This document shows positions 19,108 through 30,733 of a DNA stretch of 64,000 nucleotides, one piece after another. Origin of the DNA: Trogon surrucura. Its lineage: Eukaryota; Chordata; Aves; Trogoniformes; Trogonidae. Below the pieces are notes generated by a model. It was not told the origin of the DNA. It searched no databases and saw only the letters and a list, made by a program, of their open reading frames with translations. Made by a program: the position numbers and the translations under genes. Numbering within the stretch: position 1 is the stretch's first letter; every line of letters starts with the position of its first letter. The stretch spans positions 7,727,087 to 7,791,086 of the forward strand of contig CM036657.1 of assembly GCA_020746105.1 (NCBI GenBank), given 5' to 3'.

Positions 19108-19475
19108 CGAAGAGGGTCCCTTCGGAGAGCCGGCCAAGTTAACGACCATCCCACCGATATGGCTACAAGTCGTCCTCCCTTTATTGCTCCGGACAGCTCA
19201 ATATATACAGTCAAGCAGTGTCCACACGCCTGCCCCTTAACAGAGTTGGTCAGTTACAGGTTTACACGTGCCAGCGCTTTATTGCATAGTGCCCCCCTCC
19301 TCCCCCCCCCCCCCCCCCCCCCCCCCCCGCAAGGCTCTTCACAAAACAGATGCACCTCCTCCTCTCCGTGCCCCAAGGCAGCTCCAAGGACAGAGCCTTT
19401 GTTTAGGCCTAAGATGGGTTGTCCAAAACCTTTAAAGGGATACCACGCCTCTGATCCACAAGAAATTACTCTACA
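19108..19475 (-). repeat. ERV-B4 5' LTR
   Basis: ERV-B type LTR of 368 bp. A long poly-C tract (about 19293-19328) replaces the more varied sequence of the other copies, and the U5 end reads CG instead of CA on the minus strand. TATA-like TATATAT and AATAAA are near 19200 and 19180. Confidence 0.85.
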
Positions 19476-21780
19476 AACACCCAACACGGGATTGGATTTG
19501 ACAGCAGTCCTTTACCCCTAAAATCCTCCTGTCAATACGAAAAGGATCAAATTGCTTTCCCTGACAGCAGAGGACTAGCAGTCTCAGCACTTTGCTCGCC
19601 TCGTACATCCTTTGCGGTTTGACAGATGGACATATAAGGCAACAACGGCGGGTCCCCGTCCACCCCCACCCTAAACCAATCTCCCCCCTTCCCTGGGCTC
19701 GGCTCTCCCGGCACGGCCCCAACAGAGCCAACGCGGACCCGTGGCTAATGAAACACCTCTGCTTGAGGAGGAGAAGCCCTTCCCGGCTCCCCTCTATTCC
19801 CTCCCTCTAAACCTTCCCCACCCTCCCCCTTACCTCCATCCCTGCCGGCAGCATTTGCTTGTGGCGGACTCCTCCCAGTGCCCAACTCGGCTCGCCCTGC
19901 TCGCGGCAGCCGCCACCCCCCCCCACGGCACTGGGATGAACGGGCAGTGTGTGTGTCCCCCAAAGCCGCCTCGCCATGCACTACACCCCCCCCCCCCCTC
20001 GCATGCATATCCTCCTCCCCCGCGGGGAAACCCCCCGCATCTTCCCTTGCTGAGCCTCCCGGGGAAGGGGGACCTGCCCGCCGGGAGGTGGCCGGGCCGG
20101 GTGTCGTCCACTCCCCTTCCTCGCAGGCTGCCGCTCCCCGGGTCCGGCTCCCGGCAGCGAAATGCCCTTTGAGCGTCAGGCCCGAGATTATCAGTGCCGT
20201 TTATTTGAAGCAGAAACGAATCGGAAATCCTCTCAAGTACCTTTTTTTTTAGACACACAAATACACACAGCGCGGGGGCCCGGCAGTGCCCGGCTTGATG
20301 CACACACACACAAGACAAGGGCGGGAGGGGGGCCCTCGCCTCGCCGGGAGGCCCCGATTTCCCTCTGCCCGCCGGGGGAAACCCCGCGAGGAAGGAGTAT
20401 GAATGTGAGCGAGGATAAGAGAGGGTGCACGGAGGTGAGCAGGGAGCCTTGCGCCAGGGCTTGCAACAGTTGACAATAGCCGCCTGCGGCTGCAGTCTGC
20501 GTTTTGCACATCCCCGCCTCTTCCTCCAAAACCACCGCCACCACCACACCTCCCCCCATAATATCGGCGATATTCGAACCGTCCAATGCTGAACTCCACT
20601 TCCACCTGGGGTGGGGAGGAGGAGGGAGAGGGGTGGCAATCACCGCATATTAATAAACAACGCATCTCACTTCGCCACCGAGCAGAGGGAGCGGGGGGTC
20701 CGACAATGCTAATTACTCCCCCCTCTTCACACCCCCCTCCCGGTCACACACACATTTCTTTGCCCCTGCAAATTGCCTCTTTTCGGGGCTGCGTGTCCTT
20801 TTCAATGTCAAAACAAACGCGAGGCCGCGGCGGCCGCCCCGGGACAGACCTTCCCACACACACACCGCGCCCAGCACTGCCACTGACCCCCATGAATCCC
20901 CACCCCCCCCGCACAAACAAAATCCCCACAGGGTTACGATGGTGCTCTCTAGCTTCACTTAACCTGCAATTTACGAAGCGGGGGGTGGTGGGGGTCTTCC
21001 CCCCCCTTTCCACACGCACACACAGAGCTGCCACCTACCCCCGGCACCGGTCGGGGAAACACATACAGGCTACCAAAGAGGGGTGGGCGGGAATATGGGG
21101 GGTAAATACATTTTATGCAAACTCCTAAAAATATTGCAAACCCTTCCCAGTAGCACGATCTTAACCCCCCCCAACCACACACATACACCCCCCCCCCCCA
21201 CCAGCCACAAAGCATGGGAAGGGGAAGAGTCGGAAAGGGAGAGGAGGATTTGCATGCATTGCACAGCGGAGAAATATTCCCTCCTCCCCCCCCCTCCCCC
21301 CCCCCTCCCCCCCCCAAATAAAGCCCTTTCCGCGCCACTACAAAGTCACAACACGAAAAAAAAAAAAGGAGACGATAGTAACTTTTGCATGCAGAGGGGA
21401 AAAAGCGGGGGGGGGGGGAGAAGGGAAAAGAGAGAGGGGTAAGACCCTCCTGCAATCCGGATCATCAAGACAGACCTTTCTTCGATGGCTCAGGTTTTTC
21501 GTTGCGCCTTTTTTTTTTTTTTTTTTTTTTTTTTTGGCCTTTACTAACCCATATCCCCAAAACTGCAGCGGAAGCTTCTTAGCAGCTTCCTCCTCTTCTT
21601 TCTTCCTCCTCCTCCTCTTCCCTCGGATTTCCTCCTTTTGTTGTCTCTTCTCTTTTAGATCCCGGTTTCAATCTCTCTCCACAGTCCCCAAAGGTGCTTT
21701 TGCTTGTGTTGCGGCAAACCCATGGCGGTGTTCATCTGTCAGATAAGGGGAGCGCATGGCTGAGAGAGAGGAAGGGGGGG
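19476..21780. other. GC- and CpG-rich non-coding region, candidate CpG island
   Basis: High GC with frequent CpG and long C, CA and CT tracts (for example 21180-21200, 21285-21320, T25 near 21510). Several long overlapping frames occur on both strands, but they are Pro/Gly/Arg-rich products of base composition with no domain. Such a block beside low-GC sequence is what a bird gene promoter or first exon looks like. I cannot identify a transcript or its direction. Confidence 0.45.
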
Positions 21781-21899
21781 GGTGTCAGAGAGGGGGGGGG
21801 AGGGGGGTGAAAATGGCGTCTTGGAAAGCCAGAATCCCGAAATAAATCAAATTAACACGCAACACCCAGAGCAGTCTCGGCTAATTTTAGCAGATTTCA

Positions 21900-21958
21900 A
21901 AGGAAAAGGAAAAGGAAAAGGAAAAGGAAAAGGAAAAGGAAAAGGAAAAGGAAAAGGA
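21900..21958 (+). repeat. Microsatellite (AGGAAA)n
   Basis: About nine tandem AGGAAA units, ending in GGAGAGGGAGG. The Lys-Gly frame that results is an artefact. Confidence 0.97.
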
Positions 21959-22269
21959 GAGGGAGGTGAAAGAAAGGAGTGCGAGAATAAGAAAAAGGAG
22001 TGTCTTTACAAATAAGTGATAAAACCAGAAGGGGAGTGTGTGGGGTTTTTCTCCTTGTTAGTGATGGAACAAAGAGGAGAGTGACCTTCATGAACGATGC
22101 AGTCTGTGAGAAGAAGATAATGAGACACCTGGACCATTAGGGCTATCAATTAATTCAGCAGCAAGGATACTCTAAACTTCTGAACTCTGAGAAAGCGTGC
22201 GCAGGCTTAATAGGCCTTTGAATATTCACTTCTCCACCCTGGGCGGCATAAAGTTGGAGTTAACGAAAC

Positions 22270-22533
22270 ACGCGATGTGTGTTGTTAAGGGGGGTACATG
22301 TTAAGGGGGAACACGGAATAGGCGGATCGGGAAGTCTGTACCTTCTGAGTGCCTCAGCCAATGGGGAAAGGGAGAGGGTTTCATGCGGCCGGGAAATTAG
22401 GATAAAAGGAGGCTGCATCCTTCAGCAATTGGAGAGACCTCCCAGGGACTTGGCAACCCCGGTGAACTCTCCCTTTAGTCGAATAAAGTTAAGACTCCTC
22501 TGTCTTCTTTGTGAACACTGACCTCTGGCAACA
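22270..22533 (+). repeat. Probable solo LTR, 3' portion
   Basis: CCAAT box (22358-22362), TATA-like GATAAAAGG (22401-22409), AATAAA (22482-22487) and a terminal GGCAACA (to 22533) lie in LTR order and spacing. I could not locate the 5' edge or a target duplication, so the element may start as far left as about 22060. Confidence 0.55.
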
Positions 22534-22659
22534 TGATTTTCCGTACAGGAGGAAGGGAAGAAGGAAAAAAAGGAGGATGAAAAAAATAAGAAAAATAAAT
22601 CAATGCACTTAATAAAATCCTGGATTTGAAATCGATGGAGCTTGTCTTTGGCTCTCTCG

Positions 22660-22692
<33 letters not shown>

Positions 22693-25219
22693 TTTTGGAG
22701 GGAGGCTCTTTTTGCTTTCAGTTTGTTGTTGGTTGGTTGGGAGCCTTTTGCAGGGGGTCGAAGGAGAGGGAAGCATTTTCAGTTTTGCTTTTCCCAGTGA
22801 GGAGTTTAAAAACCAAAAAAAAAAAAAGCAAAGAAAGAGAAAAAAAACCGCAACAAGAAAAGGGCTGCTTTGGCAGCAAGGAAGCTGTTCCTTTTATTAT
22901 GTCTCGCTCTCGTCTCCGGAGCAGGCCTGTGCTGGTGCCGGAGCTCGGGCGGGTTGCAGGTCTGCGGTTCCCTCCGCCTTGCTGCCTCACGCCACTCCAG
23001 GCCGCGCCGAGGACAAAGGGTAGGCGGGAGGGGAGATCAGGGGGATGGGGGGAAACATTCCCTTTTCCTAATGGGCACGGGATCGATGCTTACACACACA
23101 GACACACACACACACCCCCTCCTCGCTGAGGGGACAGGCTCGGAAAAGCGATGTCTGGGGGCTGCTTTTTGCTCCCTGCTGGATTTTCCTTTCTCTATCT
23201 TTTATTTTGTCTTTTGATCTGGTTCCCCCTCCATCCCTGCAAGAGCCGGCGATTTGTTTAAGCATATTTGGGGACTGATGGCTCCGTCTCTCTCTTCCCT
23301 CGATTTCTCTCACTCGCTCCCAGAGTCCTGCAGCACTGAGGGGGGACTGAGGGGGGACGGACGAGGGCACACGGAAAGGAGAGGGGGAATAAATGATAAT
23401 GATCACAGACACCCTGGGTGTGGCTGCAATGCTCAGCCCTGGGTTAATGTACTCAGTAGTGCCACTACCTGACACAACAGCAGCAGTGATAAGGGCAGGG
23501 GAGAAAAGGCAGAGAAGGTGAGATGGGTTAGTGGTCTGCTCCAATCTCTCCCTCTCCCCCCATATCCTTTTCATAGCTCGTGACCTATGCGGGAGATTTT
23601 TGGGGTCCAGTTACTGCTGGTTCAGACATGAGGTGAGGAATCCTTTTCTGGGGTTGAGGAAGACAAACAAGGACTTCCAACAGCTATTTTAATGATTAAA
23701 GCTCTCTCCCCCACCACCATTTTTCAGTATTAAGCAATAACAGTGCCCAAAATACAGCACAAACTCAGCTCCAGGCCAGTGGTGCTGTGCAAAACCCAAG
23801 TCCTTGGGCTTTTGCTTTCCCACCCTTGCTTGGTCAGCGATCTGGATGGTGCTGCCATTTGGGTTGCCAGTTTGGCAAACCTTGATGTGCAGGAGTAAAT
23901 TATTGGTTTGTCTAAGTAATTGTGCAGGTGATGAGAAAGAACCCCCAGAAAAGGGAAGATTTGTGGGATAGAGTTGTGGAAGTGTATTTACAGGTGAAGG
24001 TAACGCTGGGGGGGAGTAGGGCGTACCCCCTTGGGTCTGTGTGTTTGATCCCTTGCAGAGATGGTGCCACAGGAATCCCTGTTCCAGAGTGTTGCAGGAG
24101 ACTCAAAGCACACTGAAATTCTTCCCTTTGCTCTGGGACCAAGGGTAACTGCAGACCATCATCCAAGTGACCTGAATTCAAGTTTCAAATGATGCAAGGA
24201 CTATCTGGGCTGACTCCCACCAGCGATGTAGGCTTATTCATATGCCACAATCCCTTAAATGTGTAGCAACAGATCTATGATGCAGGGCCCAGTCTAACAC
24301 CAGCTGGGTAGGAGAGCTTTGTATGGCCCAGGAGATGTCAGCATAAACCTCACCAACCCTCTGCAGACTCGACTACATGGATGAGTATGCGCCTTCAGCC
24401 CCACCATGTCTCTTCATGCTTTCTGGGAAAAACTCCTAGATAGAAAACACACCGAGTCATTATTTCTCTTTAGATCTCTCAACATGACTGACCTCTGCCA
24501 TGATATCTGCATATCTCAAACTGATGAGCTTGGGTAGAGGCAACAAGCTGTGCCTATCCTTCTTCTCTCATGGTCCTTTCTTCCCTCTCGTCTCCATCAA
24601 TAGAAGAAGACAAATAAATGAATAAAATGCACAAAAAATGGATGACCAACAGGTCAACTTCACCTCTATCCCAAACAAATCCACACCTCAAAAACTGAAA
24701 ATGTTGACATTTCTGACTGAAATCAAATGGGAATCGTCATTTTGAATCAGTGCTTTGACTTGGAAGGAAGGCTTGTTTGTTTAAATTAAATCATCCAACT
24801 GGAGCTACATTTTGTCATTTTGCATTCAAATGAAACAAAGAGAAGTAGTTTCAACATTTCTTGGCGGAGCTGCCAATGACATTTCCCTGTGAAGGATTTC
24901 GGTTTTGAAAACTTTTGGCAGGTAAACTCTGTGCGTTGAAGAGCCCCATTGACCATTGTCTTCTTCCTTGAAAAAGGATGACACATGGTTATGATATAAT
25001 TGGCTTTATTGGATTAACACAGAAAACCAAATTATGGACCAAAATAGTAAAAAAGAACCTCCAAAAAAAAAAATACTTTTTATTTTTCTTTGTTAGAAAA
25101 TAGTGTTTTGTATATATTTAATAAATTTGGGATAATAAGTGCTTTGTGAGATTTGCTCTTTTTATCTTATCTTTCTTTTCTTCTGGAGAGTATATATATA
25201 AAAATATAATTAAGCAGCC
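22534..25219. other. Non-coding, no gene identified
   Basis: Left part is GC-rich with mononucleotide runs (T22 near 22690) and a CA tract near 23095. From about 23400 it becomes ordinary AT-richer DNA. Small frames are present but none has a credible start plus domain. Possibly host promoter-distal or intronic sequence. Confidence 0.5.
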
Positions 25220-25315
25220 TGCCCTGTTTTGAGGTAAACATACCTAATTCTGTTCAGTGATTTTTACTTCTCAGCTCAGTCTCTTCTGAGAGAGACTGCA
25301 CTCTCTGAAGTCAGT

Positions 25316-26533
25316 AGTATCATAGAATCACAGAATGTTAGGGATTGGAAGGGACCTCGAAAGATCATCAAGTCCAATCCCCCTGCCAGAGCAGGAATGC
25401 CTAGACTATGCCACACAGGAACGTGTCCAGGCAGGTCTTGAATGTCTCCAGAGAAGGAGACTCCACAGCTTCTCTGGGCAGCCTGTGCCAGTGTTCCGTC
25501 ACCCTCACTGAGAAGAAGTTTCTTCTCGAGTTTAAGCGGAACCTCTTATGTTCCAGTTTCAGCCCATTACCCCTTGTCCTATCAGTGGTTGTCACGGAGA
25601 AGAGCCTGGCTCCATCCTCATGACACTCACCCTTGATATATTTGTAAACATTAATGAGGTCACCCCTCAGCCTCCTCTTCTCCAAACTAAAGAGCCCCAG
25701 CTCCTTCAGTCTTTTCTCATAAGGGAGATGCTCCACTCCCTTAATCATCCTAGTTGCCCTGTGCTGGACTCTCTCCAGCAGTTCCCTGTCTTTCTTGAAC
25801 TGAGGGGCCCAGAACTGGACACAGTATTCCAGATGGGGTCTCACCAGGGCAGAGTAGAGGGGAAGGAGAACCTCTCTCGACCTACTAACCACCCCCCTTC
25901 TAATACACCCCAGGATGCCATTGGCCTTCCTGGCCACAAGGGCACAGTGCTGGTTCATGGTCCTCCTGCTGTCCACCAAGACTCCCAGGTCCCTTTCCCC
26001 TACACTGCTCTCTAATAAGTCATTCCCCAACTTATACTGGAACCTGGGGTTGTTCCTGTCCAGATGCAAGACTCTACACTTACCCTTGTTATATTTCATT
26101 AAATTTTTCCCCGCCCAACCCTCCAGCCTGTCCAGGTCTCGGTGAACGGTAGCACAGCCTTCTGGGCTGTCAGCCACTCCTCCCAGCTTGGTGTCATCAG
26201 CAAACTTGCTGATAGTACTCTCTAGTCCCTCATCCAAGTCATCGATGAATTTATTGAATAATACTGGTCCCAGTACCGACCCTTGAGGGACTCCACTGGA
26301 TACAGGCCTCCAACCAGACTCCGCCCCATTGACCACGACTCTTTGGCTTCTTCCCCTTAGCCAGTTCACAGTCCACCTCACTACCCGAGAGTCTAGACCA
26401 CACTTCCTCAGTTTAGCAGCAAGGATGCTGTGGGAGACTGTGTCAAATGCTTTACTGAAGTCAAGGTAGACCACATCCACCGCTCTGCCATCATCTATCC
26501 ACCTTGTTATATCCTCGTAAAAGGCTATGAGGT
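25316..26533 (-). mobile_element. CR1 LINE, 5'-truncated, inside LTR E
   Basis: Minus-strand CR1. Coding part 26480-25401 is one open frame of 359 codons with [11 protein letters not shown] (RT motif A), [15 protein letters not shown] and FADDTK (the Y/F-ADD active site), then the conserved C-terminus ending [16 protein letters not shown]. The 3' end repeats ATCATAGAATCACAGAAT. The element starts inside RT, so EN and ORF1 are missing, as is usual for CR1. It could not retrotranspose. Confidence 0.93.
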
Positions 26534-26782
26534 TAGTATGTTTTTGCAGACAGTGTGTGCTACTGGCAGTGATAACACCTGATGTTTACAGTCACTGCCT
26601 GGGACTGGGATGCAGAAAGGCTCTTGCTTATACTTTTCCTATAATGACCAAGGCCACTGCTGGCTCTTGTGTGCCATGCTGGGGATGCTGGGTAGTAAGA
26701 GGGGGGCACAAGGAAGTAAAAGGTTGCAGCTCCAAGGTGACAGGACAGGTGACACAACAAGAATATTCCATTCCATTCAATT

Positions 26783-27179
26783 TGTAGAGGAATTTCTTGT
26801 GGAGCAGAGGCGTGGTATCCCTTTAAAGGGTTTGGACAACCCAGCTTAGGCCTAAATAAAGGCTCTGTCCTTGGACTCACCTTGGGGCAGGAGGAGGAGG
26901 AGGTGCATCTGTTTTGTGATGGCCTTGCGGATGCTTGGCTGGATGTGTTGGCCCCGGGGGGAGAGGGGGACGAGAGCTGCCTGCATAGTTGAATGAAACT
27001 ATCCAATAAAATGCTGGCGTGTGTAAACCTGTAACTGACCAACTCTGTTGAGGGGCAGGCGCATGGACACTGCTTGACTGTATATATTGAGCTGTCCGGA
27101 GCAATAAAGGGAGGACGACTTGTAGCTGCATTGGTGTGATTGTCGTTACTTGGCCGGCTCTCCGAAGGGACCCTCTTCA
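26783..27179 (+). repeat. ERV-B2 5' LTR
   Basis: TGTAGAGGAATTTC to CCCTCTTCA. TATA-like TGTATATATTGAG near 27078 and three AATAAA-type signals, the last near 27105. Contains GTTGGCCCCGGGGGG, the block at which the B1 LTR is cut. Confidence 0.9.
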
Positions 27180-27181
27180 TC

Positions 27182-27199
27182 TGGCGTCCGAACAGGGAC
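27182..27199 (+). promoter_or_regulatory. ERV-B2 primer binding site, tRNA-Lys type
   Basis: TGGCGTCCGAACAGGGAC, one base from the Lys3 primer site, two bases after the LTR. Confidence 0.92.
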
Positions 27200-27360
27200 C
27201 CTCTATGGACGCTTAAATGCGAATTGCTTAAATGTGGAAAGACTCCGAAGCATCGGACCTGAGCCGATTTGGGAGCTGGAGAGCTGGAGGCAGGAGAGTT
27301 CCGGGTGTGACCAAAAGGGCACCAGAGACCAGAGCTTGAGCAGCTGATCAAGCCCCTGCT

Positions 27361-27369
27361 AAGGTAAGA
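27361..27369 (+). promoter_or_regulatory. Candidate splice donor before gag
   Basis: AAG/GTAAGAC is close to the consensus donor and lies 11 bases upstream of the gag ATG at 27375. It would allow subgenomic env mRNA. Equivalent sequence precedes gag in B1 and B3. Confidence 0.6.
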
Positions 27370-27374
27370 CCACG

Positions 27375-28432
27375 ATGGAAACGGACGCGGCAACTCGCCT
27401 CCTTGTTGATATACTCTCTAAGAGAGGAGAAAAAGTAAAGGAGCGAGACGTATTAGTCCTGATTCAATGGGCTCAGAAGCAGGAGAAAATGAAGGACCCA
27501 TCATTAATCTTTAGCTCAATGGAATGGCGTGAAGTAGGAGACTTTTTGTGGGACTGTACTTTAGAGGAAGGAAAAGAAGGAAAAGAAGCGAAAGAACTAG
27601 GAACGGTTTGGAAAACCATACTAGGCACTTTAGAAATCATGCAAGCAGAAAATAAATTTGCCACGGCAGTGATCAAAGCCTTGGGTGGAGGGCAGAAGAG
27701 AAAAAAAAAGAAGAGAAGAAACCCCTTGCCCGTCCCAATTAGCGACATTTTTTCGGGCAGGACAGACACGCCCCTTGAAGGGCATGGCGGACCCGGTGTG
27801 CTCGTCTCTGAAGGACTTGTTGCAGAAAACTGAAAAAGAGGAAGTTTCACCACTTACGGGGACTGCACCTGTGCAAAACCCGGAATTCGCACCGCTGCTG
27901 GACACAAAAGCAGTGGCCGAACAGAAAGAGGAGGCACAGGGCGGAGCCAACTCTTGCCCGAAACTTAACCCTTTGATGCCCTCTTCCGACTAGGATTCTG
28001 AATCAGAACTAAGTCCTGATGAGTCCGTCCGAGGTAATGATCAAGCCATATAGCGAGCAAAGAGACCTCGGAACAAAAAAAAAAAAAAAAAGAAAGAAAA
28101 AAAAAAGAGGGGAAAAAAAAGAAAAGAAAAGAAAAAAAAGAGAAAAAAAAAGGAAAAAAAAAAAAAGGAGGAAGATCAAGATGAACCCATGAAAGAGATC
28201 CTGAACAAACTCGCTGAATTATCAACTAGACAGCAAGAAATAGAAGAAACCCTTAAACCAGTTTCATCGTCACTTTGGAGACAAACAGAAACAATATCGA
28301 AGGTCCCGCGACAGATTCAACCATTATCCCATATAGTACTACTGGCTGAACCCTCAGCTCCCCCTTTACCATCAGCTCCCTCGTTTAAGCCTGATTTTCA
28401 AACTCAAACCATAAAGGATCCTTTGCAACAGT
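27375..28432 (+). pseudogene. gag: ERV-B2 gag, N-terminal two thirds, broken
   Basis: METDAATRLLVDILSKRG opens matrix at 27375. The frame shifts in an A-rich run near 27700 and a stop follows at 27991-27993. The next part is a purine-only expansion (about 28074-28168) giving Lys/Arg/Glu-rich codons at the place where B1 and B3 have only KKEED. The last part (28189-28432) encodes ILNKLAELSTRQQEIEETL and a Pro/Ser stretch with PSAP. Capsid and nucleocapsid are missing because gag is joined to an env-like fragment near 28545. It cannot form particles. Confidence 0.87.
28074..28168 (+). repeat. Purine (A/G) expansion in gag
   Basis: About 95 bases of A and G only, with A runs up to 18. ERV-B4 has T-rich counterparts on the plus strand at the same gag position. 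Confidence 0.9.
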
Positions 28433-28548
28433 GATGGAGCGGTGTCATCAGAGAGGCTGTAATAGAGGGAGATTGGGAAGCAGCCAGTTCGATTGCGTGT
28501 CCTGTTATTATCAATAACGGACAAGGGACCTGGGAACCGCATGATTCT

Positions 28549-28852
28549 GCATGATGGGGCTGTGCAGCATCCTGTTACTTCAAGAGTGTAGCAGCAACAC
28601 AACCGTGCACTGGACCTGCCTGTTGAATCCCTTTGTTTCACTCAGTGACATGATGGGACTTTAAGTACCGATTACCAACGATGACATGGATTGGACTGGC
28701 AGAAGATGGTTATGGCTGATAGCAGAGCAATTATGGGAAAATGTAACTGTTTTCAGTGTTACCTGTTGTGCTGATATGTATCCTCTTTGTGTGACTAACA
28801 ATGAAGCTTATGTTGGTTGTGTAAGACTGTCTAATCAAAGCCACATAATAGG
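28549..28852 (+). pseudogene. env: ERV-B2 env surface-like fragment
   Basis: A frame of about 55 codons from 28686 contains RRWLWLIAEQLWENVTVF and a cysteine-containing segment (VTCCADMYPLCV) with an N-X-T site. It follows gag after a deletion and precedes segment K. Placement between pol-equivalent sequence and the transmembrane gene suggests surface Env, but no diagnostic motif settles this. The frame stops at 28893-28895, inside K. Confidence 0.5.
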
Positions 28853-29020
28853 TGTTAAGGTTTATATACTAACCAGGAGATTGATCTTTCTTTAGCTAAA
28901 AGCAAGGCAGAGAAACAAGCTGCCTTTTGCTTTGTTAGAAGTATGTGATTAAGGATCAAATTGATAGTGAGACTCCCTTGCATTCTTCCTTCAGCCCTGG
29001 CCAAGCTGTGAGAAGAATTC
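28853..29020 (+). repeat. LTR-like segment K in ERV-B2, left part
   Basis: Begins TGTTAAGG. The right part of the same segment resumes at 34061 after ERV-B3. Shares CTTTCTTTAGCTAAAAGCAA and GCCCTGGCCAAGCTGTG with the other copies. Confidence 0.75.
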
Positions 29021-29397
29021 TGAAGAGGGTCCTGTCGGAGAGCCGGTCAAGACAATGACAAATCCCACTGATATGGCTACAAGTAGTTCCCCCTTTATTG
29101 CTCCGGACAGCTCAAGATATACCGTTCAGCAGTGTCCCCGCGCCTGCCCCTTAACAGAGTAGGTCAGTTACAGGTTCACACGCGCCAGCGTTTTATTGGG
29201 TAGTGCCATTCCACTATGCAAGCGGCTCTCACCCCCCCTTTCTCCCCCTGGCAAGGCTCTTCACAAAACAGATAAAACCTCCTCCTCCCTGTGTTCCAAG
29301 GCAGCTTCAAGGACAGAGCCTCTGTTTAGGCCTACGCTGGGTTGTCCACGCTTTTAAAGTTATACCGCACCTCTGCTCCACAAGAAATTCCTCTACA
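29021..29397 (-). repeat. ERV-B3 3' LTR
   Basis: 377 bp, ends TGTAGAGG (5') and CCCTCTTCA (3') on the minus strand. AATAAA occurs on the minus strand near 29099 and 29197. Confidence 0.95.
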
Positions 29398-29575
29398 TAT
29401 CCCCCTTTTTCTTTTTGGACAACCCAGGCTTCATCAGCTAGCTTGCTTATCATTTTCTTGATTATATTTCTCAAACAACTAAACATAACTAAGCCTATAA
29501 CAATTAAAACTGCAATAACCAAAAATGTCTTAACTAAACTCTTAATTCATCCTGTCAAAGTTCTCACACCCATCA
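29398..29575 (-). pseudogene. env: ERV-B3 Env transmembrane stub
   Basis: Encodes the anchor VIAVLIVIGLVMFSC and tail ISKLADEAWVVQKEKGGY, which then runs into the LTR. The ectodomain with CX6CC is removed by the same 140-bp deletion as in ERV-B1. Confidence 0.82.
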
Positions 29576-29589
29576 CCCTAAATCATCCA

Positions 29590-29957
29590 GACCCGCAGTC
29601 GCTGGGGAGCCCCTGTTGCAGCGAGGTTTCTGGAGAACCCTCCCGACAATTGGGAAGTCCTACGCAGTGCGTCCACTCGTAGGTGAGGTTTCCGAAGTCA
29701 CTGCAAGAGGGTCCAACACTTATACTATTAAATAAACAACCTTACATATGTTGAATGCGGGAACATCTGGTGTTGTTTGCCCCGTTGAATTCTTCCCACA
29801 GCTTGGCCAGGGCTGAAGGAAGAATACAAGGGAGTCTCCCTATCTACTTTGGTCCTTAATCACACACTTCTAACAAAGCAAAAGGCAGCTGGTTTCCCCC
29901 ACCTTGCTTTTAGCTAAAGAAAGCTCACTCTGCTGGTTATTACCATCAACCCTAACA
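29590..29957 (-). repeat. LTR-like segment K in ERV-B3
   Basis: Starts TGTTAGGGTTGATGG on the minus strand, immediately after the RNase H motif SDSLYVV. Contains AGTATAAGTG near 29725, the TATA-like position of the other copies. Confidence 0.72.
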
Positions 29958-30720
29958 ACATATAAGGAATCAGAAATCACATTGAGAGGCTCTTTGCTCC
30001 AATTCTGGAAAGTCCAACATACAGCTTTCAGTTCGAGTACTTGTAAGCTATCTGCAACGTCACCCTGGATTGTATGATGCTTCCACGCTCCCTGTTGTTC
30101 CCAGACACCTGCTGCGCTTCTCGTCTTCCGCCCTGCGTCTTTGAAGACCGTCCTTCCATCCACTGGTTGCTTTGAGCACAGGGGTTTTTCTAGCCATTTG
30201 TGTTGCTCAATTACTTGCCACAGTGGGCCCTTAGGATGCTTGTTGTGAACCAGACCAGAGTAGCCCAGCGATGCTTCCTGGATTTTGATGGAGTGCCGCA
30301 GTTGCCATTCCAAGTCTTCATTTCTAACGGGAATACTAATGTCTGCCGGCTCCAACCCATCTATTTCCATTATTCGAGATCGGCCCTTTTGGATCAACGC
30401 GGCGATGGCTTCTGTTCTTTTCATTAGGCGAAATTTAGGTTGCACTGGTAAGAATACCCATTCTATTATTCTTGCTGACTCTCCAGGGGATTCCTCCCCC
30501 TTTTTCTTTTGCCATTGAAGCACAATGGCAAGAGGGTTGGAATCTGTATTGATGATAAACAATGACAGGGGGCGATTCTCAAGACGGCATGCACTCCATC
30601 CTGTTTGTAATTTAGCAGTTACTTGTTCAAGCACTTTTGTTTGTTCTGCTATTCACAGCCTGTCTTTAGTCATCGGTCACTGCTCCACCCATACAGGTAA
30701 TCTTTTGTATGGGTGGCTGT
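29958..30720 (-). pseudogene. pol: ERV-B3 pol, RT core deleted
   Basis: What remains is the RT connection (ALIQKGRSRIMEIDGLEPADI) and the start of RNase H (TVFKDAGRKT and SDSLYVV). Compared with ERV-B1, the fingers, palm and YMDD box are gone through a deletion near 30650-30720 that joins the first pol codons (ending IAEQ in B1) to TKALEQVTAK-like sequence. RNase H lacks its end, where segment K is fused. Integrase is absent. The first RNase H motif reads FKDAG where B1 has FTDAG. No enzyme activity is expected. Confidence 0.88.
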
Positions 30721-30733
30721 TCGGCAGTGGCCG

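Larger units (their letters stand above)
17294..19475 (-). mobile_element. ERV-B4: deleted ERV-B copy (gag plus env fragment)
   Basis: Minus-strand ERV-B member with a 5' LTR, Lys-type primer site, partial gag, a small env-like piece and segment K, cut by the gap. Protease and pol are absent. Its gag-to-env junction is the same as in ERV-B2, so B2 and B4 form one deleted subfamily, distinct from B1 and B3. Confidence 0.85.

Noticed and set aside
19745-20665. Long Pro/Gly/Arg-rich frames on both strands of the GC-rich block
   Set aside because: Up to 269 codons, but overlapping in several frames and explained by high GC and few stop codons. No conserved motif or credible start.
21782-22015. 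Frame with a (Lys-Gly)n repeat
   Set aside because: Product of the AGGAAA microsatellite, not a gene.
22626-23217. Frames near the T22 tract, one with a hydrophobic start resembling a signal peptide
   Set aside because: One is mostly poly-Phe from the T run and the other begins at a TTG rather than an ATG. No homologous domain.
25548-26015. Open frames antisense to CR1 (also near 44265-44516, 50380-50934, 54893-55360, 55831-56298)
   Set aside because: They recur in every CR1 copy because the complementary strand happens to stay open. The peptides have no domain and track CR1 coding on the other strand.
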